A stretch of 8,730 nt of DNA from CAZKBP01 sp964551015 (GCA_964551015.1 CAZKBP010000079.1:1-8730), one strand, 5' to 3'. Shown: positions 1 to 6,567, numbered from the stretch's first letter. Notes: generated by a model from the sequence alone, not told the origin. Numbers and translations are program-made.

Positions 1-1
1 T

Positions 2-163
2 CAGGCTCGAGCCCAAAGCGTCTATGATTATTTAATCCAAAAAGGCATTCCCGCGTACCAGATCACCTCTGAGGGTAGAGGCGAAAGTGAGCCGCTCAAA
101 TCCAATAATACTGAAGCTGGTCACCAGGCCAATCGCAGAGTGGAAATTGAGCGCGTTAAATAA
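2..163 (+). CDS. OmpA/MotB-domain protein, C-terminal end (partial)
   Basis: This is the last 53 codons of a gene that begins before the window. The translation contains RAQSVYDYLIQKGIP, then ITSEGRGESEPLKSNN, and ends NRRVEIERVK. This is the pattern of the second half of an OmpA C-terminal domain: the RAxxVxxYL helix, the GxGExxP turn, and the NRRVEI strand that closes the peptidoglycan-binding fold. In this family the domain binds meso-diaminopimelate-type peptidoglycan in the periplasm, and in Bacteroidota it often sits at the end of long outer-membrane proteins with TPR or PD40 repeats; which kind this is cannot be seen. It ends in TAA six bases before a hairpin shared with the converging gene downstream. 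Domain assignment is secure; the full protein is unknown. Confidence 0.88.
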   Translation, partial: QARAQSVYDYLIQKGIPAYQITSEGRGESEPLKSNNTEAGHQANRRVEIERVK

Positions 164-168
164 CCCCA

Positions 169-205
169 AAACTCCAGTTTCTACAGACTTGCGAAACTGG
201 AGTTT
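169..205. terminator. Bidirectional hairpin terminator between converging genes
   Basis: Perfect 13-base inverted repeat, AAACTCCAGTTTC (169-181) and GAAACTGGAGTTT (193-205), around an 11-base loop. It lies between the stop at 161-163 (+) and the stop at 211-213 (-). Each arm starts with AAA and ends with TTT, so a short U-run sits at the stem base in both directions. There is no long T-tract outside the stem, so its strength is uncertain, but size and placement fit a shared terminator. Confidence 0.7.
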
Positions 206-210
206 CGGAA

Positions 211-1371
211 CTACAAAGTTGACAAAGCTTGCTCAAAATCCTCCCTCAGCACCTCCGCCTCTTCCATTCCCACGCTGACCCGAACCATGTTCCAAGGTAG
301 ATCAGGGCTTTTGTAAATCTCCGAAGCATAGAGCGTACAAGCCGGAAAAATCAAGGATTCATAGCCACCCCAAGACACGGCCAAGAGAAAACGTTGCAGA
401 CGATTACAAAAAGCTTCTACCTTTTCCATGGTATCGGCCTTTACCTGAATGCTAAACATCCCACTGCCTTGCTTCATCTGTTTTTGGGCTAAGGCGTATT
501 GTGGGTGAGAAGGGGAGTGGGGATAATAGACCCGCTCTATCCGGGGATGCTCTTCTAAGTATTGCACCAGCTTCTGGGTGGTTTGGCTCACACGCTCCAT
601 CCGCACGGGCAGCGTTCGCAGTCCTCTTAAGAGTAGCCAAGCATTCATCGGAGAGATAATGCCTCCCAAGGTCATAAACTCTGAGGCAAAGATTTTTCGA
701 ATCATGGCTTTGGAGCCACAGAGTACCCCCGCCACCGTGTCGCTGTGTCCTGCCATGTATTTAGTTGCCGAATGCACAGTAATGTCTACCCCCATCGGGA
801 TAGGTTGTTGGAAAATGGGCGTGGCGTAGCTATTGTCCATGATGGTCATGAGATCGTTCTCCTGAGCAATTTTGACCACTGCTTCTATGTCTTGTAGCTC
901 AAATGTCCAAGAATTGGGACTTTCCAAATAAAGCACTTTGGTATTGGGCTGAATGGCTCGGCGGTAATTTTCGGGGTCAGTGCCATCGATTAAAGTAGCT
1001 GTGATATCAAAGCGAGGCAGAAAAACGGTCATCAGCTTATTCGTCCAACTGTAAGGCTTGCGCACGCAGACGATATGGTCGCCCGCTTCTACCTGTGCCA
1101 TGACGGCGGCGGCAATGGCAGCACTTCCACTGGCAAAAATCAAGGCATCTTCTGCCTGTTCGAGTGCTGCTACTTTCTGACGGAGAATATCGCTCGTGGG
1201 ATTATTACCACGGGTATAGAAGGGTAATTCGGCCTCCCGACGGAGCAATTCGCGCATTTCGGCCACAGTTTTGGAAGCAAACATGGCCGTTTGGAAAATC
1301 GGAGGCGTGACCGACTGCATATACTGAGCACGGTCTTCGCCTAGCTCATTGAGAATGTGTGAGATGTCCAT
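211..1371 (-). CDS. Cys/Met-metabolism PLP enzyme (cystathionine lyase/synthase type)
   Basis: A 386-residue protein, the usual length for the Cys/Met metabolism (transsulfuration) PLP family, fold type I aminotransferase-like, cytosolic. Visible motifs: YTRGNNPT (52-59), the PLP phosphate-binding loop SGSAAIAAA (81-89), ESPNSWTFELQDI (150-162), the cofactor-ring aspartate in DNSYATP (179-185), and the Schiff-base lysine Lys204 in HSATKYMAGHSD (200-211). Later come SWGGYESL (about 334-341) and the C-terminal RVSVGMEEAEVL strand. Such enzymes cleave or form cystathionine, or release methanethiol from methionine; the motifs do not decide which. SWGGYESL resembles cystathionine beta-lyase (MetC), while the HSATKY segment is more like gamma-lyase/synthase. 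The ATG at 1369-1371 gives a complete N-terminus; no Shine-Dalgarno is seen. It stands alone, converging on the OmpA-type gene and diverging from the SDR gene. A decayed relative lies at 8403-8492. Confidence 0.92.
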   Translation of the reverse strand: MDISHILNELGEDRAQYMQSVTPPIFQTAMFASKTVAEMRELLRREAELPFYTRGNNPTSDILRQKVAALEQAEDALIFASGSAAIAAAVMAQVEAGDHIVCVRKPYSWTNKLMTVFLPRFDITATLIDGTDPENYRRAIQPNTKVLYLESPNSWTFELQDIEAVVKIAQENDLMTIMDNSYATPIFQQPIPMGVDITVHSATKYMAGHSDTVAGVLCGSKAMIRKIFASEFMTLGGIISPMNAWLLLRGLRTLPVRMERVSQTTQKLVQYLEEHPRIERVYYPHSPSHPQYALAQKQMKQGSGMFSIQVKADTMEKVEAFCNRLQRFLLAVSWGGYESLIFPACTLYASEIYKSPDLPWNMVRVSVGMEEAEVLREDFEQALSTL

Positions 1372-1387
1372 AATGTTGGGATAATTT

Positions 1388-1550
1388 CAAATGGCAAATT
1401 ACAAATTTCAGATGGGAAACGAGGGATGAACCAAGCTCAAATTGCAGATAGCAAATTCTCCGCTTCTGTTTAGTCATTCTTGGGAAATTTAAGCAGGTAC
1501 TTTTTAAGGATCAAATAACAATTTGTAATTTGCAAACTTTAATCTGCAAT
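1388..1550. repeat. Divergent spacer rich in CAAATT/AATTTG words
   Basis: The spacer between the divergent PLP-enzyme and SDR genes contains several similar AT-rich words. GCAAATTACAAATT (1394-1407) is the exact reverse complement of AATTTGTAATTTGC (1520-1533). Between them lies CAAATTGCAGATAGCAAATT (1438-1457), which carries the same words, and CTTTAATCTGCAATCC follows near 1537-1552. The arms are over 110 bases apart, so this is not a simple hairpin. They look like members of a low-complexity intergenic family, or repeated regulator sites serving both start codons. I find no clear TAnnTTTG box here. Confidence 0.55.
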
Positions 1551-1558
1551 CCACACGT

Positions 1559-2365
1559 ATGAAAAACAAAATCGTCATCATCACAGGAGCTTCTTCGGGT
1601 ATTGGGAAAGCCTTGGCGCACCGCTTTGGGCAGGCGGGAGCCAAGGTGGTTATCACGGGGCGTAATCTGGAAAAATTGGAAGCCACAGCCCAAACATTAA
1701 ACCAACAAAACATTGAAAATCTAGCCATCCAAGCAGATGTCAGCATCGAGAGCGATAATGAAAAGGTGGTACAACAAACGCTCCATCAATATGGCCAAAT
1801 AGACGTGCTCATCAATAATGCGGGAATTTCTATGCGGGCTTTGTTTGAAGACCTAGATTTAAAAGTGATTCAGCAGATCATGGATATCAATTTTTACGGA
1901 ACCGTCTATGCTACCAAATATGCTCTTCCTCATATCATCGAGAGCCAAGGCTCAATCGTGGGTGTTTCTTCAATCGCGGGCTACCGAGGCTTACCCGGGC
2001 GTACGGGCTACTCAGCCTCCAAATTTGCCATGCACGGTTTTTTAGAATCTCTCCGAACCGAGCTTTTGAAAAAAAATGTACACGTACTACTCGCCTGTCC
2101 TGGTTTTACCCAATCAAACATTCGCAATGTGGCCCTCACCGCCGATGGTCAGACACAAGGTGAAACCCCTCGCGATGAAGAAAAAATGATGAGTTCTGAA
2201 GAGGTGGCCGAACGGATTCTCAAAGCAGTGCAAAAACGCCAACGAGATTTAGTACTCACACGCCAAGGCAAGCTTACCGTGTTTATGAACAAATGGCTCC
2301 CCACTTGGATGGATAAGATGGTCTACAATGTGATGGCTAAAGAAGCCAATTCGCCTCTGAAGTAA
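1559..2365 (+). CDS. Short-chain dehydrogenase/reductase (classical SDR)
   Basis: A 268-residue classical SDR, normal in length for the family, a soluble NAD(P)(H)-dependent oxidoreductase. The Rossmann cofactor motif TGASSGIG is at residues 9-16, NNAG at 86-89, the structural Asn at 111 (DIN), the catalytic Ser at 138 (in VSSIAG), and YSASK at 151-155 supplies catalytic Tyr151 and Lys155. PG at 181-182 follows. TGR (33-35) after the second beta strand, with its arginine, suggests a preference for NADP(H); this is inference. The longer tail after residue 200 (EEVAERI, then a basic and amphipathic end) resembles the DHRS7/YqjQ-like group, whose substrates are usually not known. The start ATG follows an AT-rich leader without Shine-Dalgarno. 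It is divergent from the PLP enzyme and converges on the TPR gene with a 74-base gap. The substrate cannot be told from the sequence. Confidence 0.93.
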   Translation: MKNKIVIITGASSGIGKALAHRFGQAGAKVVITGRNLEKLEATAQTLNQQNIENLAIQADVSIESDNEKVVQQTLHQYGQIDVLINNAGISMRALFEDLDLKVIQQIMDINFYGTVYATKYALPHIIESQGSIVGVSSIAGYRGLPGRTGYSASKFAMHGFLESLRTELLKKNVHVLLACPGFTQSNIRNVALTADGQTQGETPRDEEKMMSSEEVAERILKAVQKRQRDLVLTRQGKLTVFMNKWLPTWMDKMVYNVMAKEANSPLK

Positions 2366-2439
2366 GCCAAAACTGGTAGATATCGAGTGATTGGGATGCA
2401 TGCCTTTGATGAATTTTTGGGGTTCAGTTAAGCCATAAC

Positions 2440-3183
2440 TTATTCTACCAGCCACAGACTGGCGGCGCGCACATAAGCTTCTTTGCCCTCCCATTGAATT
2501 TGATACCAAATGTCTTCTTTTTTCAAAAATTTGACCCGATGCCCTGCTTTGACAATGGCTCGTACTTCCGCGCCCGCCGAGGGAGCCTGCATCAGATAAG
2601 TTTGATTACGACAAATGATGGCATAATTCCCCTCGTGATTGTAGGTAATGAGAAAAAAAGTCAGACTTAAAAAAAGCAAAAGAATCAATTGATAAGGAAG
2701 AGAAACGGGCTTGTTTTGTACCCGACGAATCACTAGATAGGCAAACGCACCCGAGGCACAGATCACAATAAACAAAGCTAGCATCACAAAGTAACGATCA
2801 TACAAGGCTCGGATAAAATCTAAATCAGAGTGCTCATAGCCCTTGAGTCGCTCTTCGTGAGCCAAACGCTCCATGTGAATCAGGGTTTTGTTATTGGGCG
2901 CGTAGCGGTAATAGAGATTGAGATAATAAAGTGCCTTGGTGTAGTTTCCTAAGCCCTCTTGGATAAAAGCCATGCGAATCAGCATATGAGGCGAGGCTTG
3001 TTTATCCTGTGTAAAGACGGCTTCATAGATTTCCAAAGACTCCGTGTATTTTCTTTGAGCAAAGTAGCGATCGGCCTTTTCAATTTTTTCAGAAACCTCT
3101 GAACATTCTACCGTATGAAATGTTAATAAAATACAAAAAGGCAGCAGGTAAATCTTTGGTGAAAATTTAAGAAGGTTTGACAT
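2440..3183 (-). CDS. TPR - two membrane segments - SH3b protein (BatE-like)
   Basis: A 247-residue protein. The N-terminus is a signal peptide or membrane anchor (residues about 11-27). Next come one to two TPR units (about 31-98, with ADRYFAQRKYTESLEIYEAVF then GNYTKALYYLNLYYRYAPNN split across them), a transmembrane segment (131-152), a short basic loop, a second transmembrane segment (162-181), and a C-terminal SH3b-type domain (about 187-247, ending YVRAASLWLV). This order is that of BatE-type proteins of the Bacteroidota aerotolerance operon, where TPR and SH3 modules act in the envelope. BatE normally sits with batA-batD and MoxR, none of which is here, so I treat it as a BatE-like paralogue and give no symbol. 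TVEC (24-27) is a poor lipobox because of the Glu before Cys. A -7 box lies at 3227-3234. Confidence 0.8.
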   Translation of the reverse strand: MSNLLKFSPKIYLLPFCILLTFHTVECSEVSEKIEKADRYFAQRKYTESLEIYEAVFTQDKQASPHMLIRMAFIQEGLGNYTKALYYLNLYYRYAPNNKTLIHMERLAHEERLKGYEHSDLDFIRALYDRYFVMLALFIVICASGAFAYLVIRRVQNKPVSLPYQLILLLFLSLTFFLITYNHEGNYAIICRNQTYLMQAPSAGAEVRAIVKAGHRVKFLKKEDIWYQIQWEGKEAYVRAASLWLVE

Positions 3184-3207
3184 TAAAATTTTTATACACT
3201 AGTTTTG
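3176..3207 (+). promoter_or_regulatory. Bacteroidota-type promoter for tRNA-Lys
   Basis: TTTG at 3176-3179, a 20-base spacer, then TAGTTTTG at 3200-3207 gives a full match to the -33 TTTG / -7 TAnnTTTG promoter of Bacteroidota primary sigma factor. Transcription would start near 3213, about 38 bases before the tRNA. The -33 element overlaps the first codons of the TPR gene on the other strand. Confidence 0.72.
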
Positions 3208-3226
3208 CCATCGCGTTTAGAAAAGA

Positions 3227-3234
3227 CAAAGATA
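3227..3234 (-). promoter_or_regulatory. -7 box for the TPR/SH3b gene
   Basis: Read on the minus strand this is TATCTTTG, a full match to TAnnTTTG, with an expected start near 3221 and a leader of about 38 bases before the ATG at 3181-3183. No TTTG lies at the right distance upstream, so the -33 part is weak. It faces the tRNA promoter, whose -7 box is only 19 bases away. Confidence 0.5.
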
Positions 3235-3250
3235 AGAAATATCAACGAAT

Positions 3251-3323
3251 GATTCCTTAGCTCAGTTGGTAGAGCACCTCCCTTTTAAGGAGGGTGTCCT
3301 GGGTTCGAGCCCCAGAGGGATCA
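3251..3323 (+). tRNA. tRNA-Lys (anticodon TTT)
   Basis: A 73-base cloverleaf with every arm paired. The acceptor stem is GATTCCT (3251-3257) with AGGGATC (3316-3322), including one T-G wobble. The D arm is GCTC/GAGC (3260-3263, 3272-3275), and the anticodon stem is CCTCC/GGAGG (3277-3281, 3289-3293). The loop is CTTTTAA with anticodon TTT at 3284-3286. The T arm is CTGGG-TTCGAGC-CCCAG (3299-3315), and A3323 is the discriminator base. The CCA end is not encoded (CTA follows). It decodes AAA/AAG. It has its own promoter upstream and a strong terminator 13 bases downstream, so it is a single-gene unit. Confidence 0.97.
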
Positions 3324-3336
3324 CTAATATTCCAAG

Positions 3337-3372
3337 AACCTTCGTGAAACGAGCCTTCACGGAGGTTTTTTT
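3337..3372 (+). terminator. Intrinsic terminator of tRNA-Lys
   Basis: Twelve-base stem AACCTTCGTGAA (3337-3348) with TTCACGGAGGTT (3356-3367), one wobble pair and a 7-base loop, followed by seven T (3366-3372). A textbook Rho-independent terminator placed directly after the tRNA. Confidence 0.9.
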
Positions 3373-3382
3373 ATGGAAAGTA

Positions 3383-3440
3383 CTTAACTCCCTGAATTTG
3401 ATTTTTCGCATTCCAAACGATCGACCAGTATTTTCTGAAA
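3383..3440. repeat. 58-base direct repeat, copy 1
   Basis: Begins CTTAACTCCCTGAATTTGAT and ends CCAGTATTTTCTGAAA. It matches 3504-3560 in the same orientation with four substitutions and one single-base gap, roughly 91 percent by hand alignment. It starts 10 bases after the tRNA-Lys terminator T-run. No open frame of its own; apparent minus-strand reading through it is a shadow. Confidence 0.88.
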
Positions 3441-3476
3441 CGTGATTCACCCCGAATTTTGAGATGACTCATGTTT

Positions 3477-3502
3477 AGCTTGGGGGTTGCAACCCCCAAG
3501 CT
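3477..3502. repeat. Perfect 26-base palindrome
   Basis: AGCTTGGGGGTTG (3477-3489) is followed without spacer by its exact reverse complement CAACCCCCAAGCT (3490-3502). It lies between the two direct-repeat copies and ends one base before copy 2. As RNA it would be a stable hairpin with a tight loop in the central GGTTGCAACC; as DNA it could be a dimeric protein site or a cruciform. There is no T-run on the + side, so it is not a standard terminator. Confidence 0.88.
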
Positions 3503-3503
3503 T

Positions 3504-3560
3504 CTTAACTCCCTGAATTTGATTTTCGTATTCCAAACAATCGCCCAGTATTTTCTAAAA
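3504..3560. repeat. 57-base direct repeat, copy 2
   Basis: Same orientation as 3383-3440, with 121 bases between the starts. It differs by one missing T in the T-run near position 20 and by four substitutions near the middle and end. It directly follows the palindrome, whereas copy 1 has no palindrome before it, so the unit is either palindrome plus repeat (with copy 1 truncated) or a true repeat-palindrome-repeat element. Confidence 0.88.
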
Positions 3561-3583
3561 AATCTATGCTTTATTTTTTAGAA
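3553..3583. promoter_or_regulatory. AT-rich hairpin upstream of the M14 peptidase
   Basis: Eleven-base perfect inverted repeat TTCTAAAAAAT (3553-3563) and ATTTTTTAGAA (3573-3583) around a 9-base loop. It overlaps the last bases of direct-repeat copy 2 and lies 72 bases before the peptidase ATG. A stem with so few G/C pairs is weak as RNA; it could be an operator or simply AT-rich sequence. Between it and the ATG I find no convincing TAnnTTTG box. Confidence 0.4.
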
Positions 3584-3654
3584 TATAGAATGCTCCCTAG
3601 ATTGCCCCTTCTTTTGAAATTCATGTTATCAACACACTAAACCGGACATCTTTT

Positions 3655-6216
3655 ATGAGAAAATATTTACTCTTCTTTTTTGGTTTGAGCTTTTATCTTC
3701 AAAATCATCAATTATTCGCACAAAATTATTTTTATGGTCAGTACCAACCCTTTTTGTCCGAAATTCCTAGCCCAGAAGCCTTCTTAGGCTATCCCATTGG
3801 CGAAAATCATACCCGCCACGATCGGGTAGTCGCTTATTTGACCAAATTAGCCGAGCTTTCTGACCGAGCCAGTATCGAGACGTATGGCTACACCTACGAA
3901 AAACGTCCGCTGGTCATTTTTACCGTGAGTAGCCCCGAAAATCTAGCCAATCTAAGCACACTGCAAGAGAAGCATCTCCAGATCGTGGATACCGAACAGA
4001 CGGTTTCTGACCTGAGCGACCAACCCGTCTTTGTCAATCTGGGCTATAATGTCCACGGTAATGAACCCTCGGGTACAGAAGCGGCGATGCTGACCGCTTA
4101 CACGCTGGTGGCCTCTCAAGAGGCTAAAATCTTAGAATACTTAGCGCAAGCGGTGGTTTTTATTGACCCCACCATCAATCCCGACGGGCGCGACCGCCAC
4201 ACTCACTGGGCCAATACACGTTTGGGTAATCCCAAAGTAGCCGACCGCTACGATATGGAACACAATGAGGGCTGGCCTTCAGGTAGAACCAATCATTATT
4301 GGTTTGACTTGAATCGAGACTGGTGGCTGGCTGTTCATCCCGAAAGTCAGGGCAAACTCGCTTGGTATCATCAGTGGTATCCTAATGTAGTGACTGATTT
4401 CCACGAGATGGGAACCAACAGTACTTATTTCTTTGAGCCTATGAAAGCCAATGCTTCCAAAGACCCCATTATGCCCAAGGAAAATTATACAAAATTAAAC
4501 GATCTCTTTGCTGAGCAATTTTCCCAAGATCTGGATGCCATTGGTTCGCTCTACTTTACCAAAGAAGTTTTTGATGGGACTTACCCGGGCTATGGTTCTT
4601 CTTACCCAGATTTGCAGGGAGCCTTAGCACTCTTGTTTGAGCAGGCGAGCTCCAGAGGGCATTTACAAGAAACCACTACGGGCGAAATTACTTTTGCTTT
4701 TACCATCCGCAATCAATATGTTTCTAGTCTGGCAACCCTAAAAGCGGCGGTCAAAAATCGGGAAGTCCTGCACGATTATTTACAAGATTTCTTCCAATCT
4801 GCGCTCCGCAATGCCTCGAGTAGTGCCGTGAAATCTTACGTGTTTGGCGATGAGCACGACCCCAGACGTACCCAAGCCTTTGTCGAAACTTTGCTGAGGC
4901 ACGAAGTAGAAGTTTATCGTTTAGATCAGGAAATTACCCGAAATGGCAAGACTTTCAAACCTGTCTTTGCTTTTGTGATTCCCACCCGGCAGCCTCAGTA
5001 CCGAATGGTGCAATCGGCCTTCGAGACCTATGCCGAGTTTACAGACAGTGTATTTTATGATGCCTCGGCTTGGTCTTTGGCCAATTGCTACAATCTATCC
5101 TACGAGGGCTTAGGCAATGTAGCGGCTCAGGGAGAAAAAGTAACTTTGGACAATTTGCCATCAAATTTACCCGAAGTACCTCGTGCAGAATATGCTTATT
5201 TGATTCCCTGGGAAGATTACTACGCCCCACGCGCTCTTTATTATTTACAAAAAAATGGAGTCGCGGTAAAATCTGCTTTTAAGCCCTTTGCCGTGAAAAC
5301 AGATTCCACTGATCGGGAATTTTCTTATGGAACTTTGCTCATACCTACCCAAATCCAAAAAATAGAGGCTGATTCACTGCACAAACTAATGCAGAACTGT
5401 GGCAGCCCTGCCTATGCCGTCAATACGGGATTGAGTGCCCAAGGCATTGATCTAGGGAGTCGGTCTTTTCTGACCCTCAAAAAACCCAAAGCTTTGATGC
5501 TGGTAGGAAATAGCGTGTCCTCTTACGAGGCAGGAGAGGTCTGGCATTTGTTGGACAATCGAGTGAATATGCCCATTACCAAAGTGCCTTTGCGGATTTT
5601 CCCCAGCGTAGATTTAGAGCGTTATGAAACCATAGTGATGGTTTCAGGAAGTTATCCACAATTGGACTCCACACAACGTCAGCGGATCAGCGATTGGATT
5701 AAGGCCGGAAATACCCTCATCACGATCCGAAATGCCAGCCGATGGGCGATTCAGAAGAAATTAGTCAAAGAAAGTCTAGTCGAGGCTCCCAAAGACAGCA
5801 CCCCAGCGAAACGAAAAAATTATGTAGATGCCCCCGAAAACATCGGAAAAGAGCAAGTAGGAGGGGCCATCTTCGAGGCAGATTTAGACATTACGCATCC
5901 ACTGGGTTTTGGCTATCGTCGTCGAGAAATTCCCGTGTACCGCAATAGCAATGTCTGGCTCAAGCCCAGCCAAAGTCCTTACGCTACCGTCGCCAAATAC
6001 ACGGATGATCCACATATTGATGGTTTTATCACCGAGCGGAATCTAGAAACGTTCTTAAAGCCTTCTGCTTCTCTAATGGTGAGTCCCCTTGGCAATGGGC
6101 GGGTCATTCTATTTGCAGACAATCCTAACTTTCGTGGCGTATGGTATGGAACCAATAGGCTTTTCTTAAATGCTCTATTTTTGGGAGAACATATCGAAGT
6201 GCCCTCGGGAAGATAA
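3655..6216 (+). CDS. Secreted M14-family zinc carboxypeptidase-like protein
   Basis: An 853-residue exported protein. The signal peptide ends near LFAQ (20-23). The M14 domain occupies about residues 50-370: zinc ligands His134 and Glu137 in NVHGNEPSG and His250 in DFHEMG (spacing 116, normal for M14), the NPDGRD motif (175-180), the substrate-binding Asn-Arg of DLNRDW (218-223), and catalytic Glu329 in LFEQASSRG. All key residues are present, so activity on peptide C-termini or cell-wall peptides is likely; the substrate is not known. The C-terminal third includes a class I glutamine-amidotransferase-like fold (about 609-705, KALMLVG then TIVMVSGSY), with no cysteine at the nucleophile elbow, so probably non-catalytic. 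This architecture is common in Bacteroidota. No type IX secretion tail is seen. The ATG follows an AT-rich leader (CATCTTTT). It is monocistronic, after the tRNA-Lys repeat region. Confidence 0.92.
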   Translation: MRKYLLFFFGLSFYLQNHQLFAQNYFYGQYQPFLSEIPSPEAFLGYPIGENHTRHDRVVAYLTKLAELSDRASIETYGYTYEKRPLVIFTVSSPENLANLSTLQEKHLQIVDTEQTVSDLSDQPVFVNLGYNVHGNEPSGTEAAMLTAYTLVASQEAKILEYLAQAVVFIDPTINPDGRDRHTHWANTRLGNPKVADRYDMEHNEGWPSGRTNHYWFDLNRDWWLAVHPESQGKLAWYHQWYPNVVTDFHEMGTNSTYFFEPMKANASKDPIMPKENYTKLNDLFAEQFSQDLDAIGSLYFTKEVFDGTYPGYGSSYPDLQGALALLFEQASSRGHLQETTTGEITFAFTIRNQYVSSLATLKAAVKNREVLHDYLQDFFQSALRNASSSAVKSYVFGDEHDPRRTQAFVETLLRHEVEVYRLDQEITRNGKTFKPVFAFVIPTRQPQYRMVQSAFETYAEFTDSVFYDASAWSLANCYNLSYEGLGNVAAQGEKVTLDNLPSNLPEVPRAEYAYLIPWEDYYAPRALYYLQKNGVAVKSAFKPFAVKTDSTDREFSYGTLLIPTQIQKIEADSLHKLMQNCGSPAYAVNTGLSAQGIDLGSRSFLTLKKPKALMLVGNSVSSYEAGEVWHLLDNRVNMPITKVPLRIFPSVDLERYETIVMVSGSYPQLDSTQRQRISDWIKAGNTLITIRNASRWAIQKKLVKESLVEAPKDSTPAKRKNYVDAPENIGKEQVGGAIFEADLDITHPLGFGYRRREIPVYRNSNVWLKPSQSPYATVAKYTDDPHIDGFITERNLETFLKPSASLMVSPLGNGRVILFADNPNFRGVWYGTNRLFLNALFLGEHIEVPSGR

Positions 6217-6339
6217 GGTCATCCCGCTACTTGTTTTGAGGGATTTATGGAATATTAGCTGAGGAAAAACTAATGCTAAAATAAAAACTAAAATGGCCTT
6301 ATGGTGATATTTGAGGTTCCCCCGAGTACATACACATCT

Positions 6340-6430
6340 TGTCATCCTGTAAAGGGTCTTGTTGCGAAGAGCCACATTTTGGGCAAGCGTGGCCATTCGG
6401 GACGACCAACAGGTTCCTTTTAGGATGACA
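6340..6430. repeat. Folded intergenic repeat, copy A (91 bases)
   Basis: Bounded by perfect 9-base inverted ends, TGTCATCCT (6340-6348) and AGGATGACA (6422-6430). Pairing continues inward imperfectly (AAAGGGTCTTGTTG against CAACAGGTTCCTTT), with a smaller nested GCCAC/GTGGC stem, so the whole unit can form one long hairpin. It matches 8629-8718 in the same orientation, including an identical core GAAGAGCCACATTTTGGGC. No coding capacity. It resembles REP or MITE-type elements that need a transposase in trans; none is in the window. Open frames read through it on the minus strand are shadows. Confidence 0.82.
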
Positions 6431-6559
6431 GGGGGGGGAAAGGCAAGGAAATAGCCTCCATTTAGATTTGTGTGTGTATTCATGGTGTCTCCACGCGCCG
6501 ACATCACGAGGCAATTCAATGTTCGTCATGGTATAAGAAGCTTGGCCTTCTTTTTGGGG

Positions 6560-6567
6560 TAAATTTG
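6560..6567 (+). promoter_or_regulatory. -7 box for the small lipoprotein gene
   Basis: TAAATTTG matches TAnnTTTG exactly. Transcription would begin near 6573-6575, leaving a leader of about 35 bases before the ATG at 6609. This argues for that start and against the ATG at 6568, which would lie outside the transcript. No TTTG lies 19-21 bases upstream. Confidence 0.42.

Noticed and set aside
1372..1500. SAM or similar riboswitch before the PLP enzyme
   Set aside because: The leader is AT-rich repeat words without the conserved core or nested stems of a sulfur-metabolism riboswitch.
2373..2451. CTGGTAGA (2373-2380) and TCTACCAG (2444-2451) as a terminator between the converging SDR and TPR genes
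   Set aside because: The loop would be 63 bases, one arm lies inside the TPR coding region, and there is no T-run.
3262..3450. 62-residue minus-strand ORF over the tRNA
   Set aside because: It is the antisense reading of tRNA-Lys (the PLGLEPRTPSLKG type of false protein), its terminator and direct-repeat copy 1.
3251..3600. tRNA-Lys as an integration site (att) for a mobile element
   Set aside because: No second copy of the tRNA 3' end is in the window, and no integrase gene is seen.
6175..6529. Two minus-strand ORFs over the spacer after the peptidase gene
   Set aside because: Their translation is the reverse reading of the folded repeat, with CPKC-like residues that mimic a zinc motif by chance.
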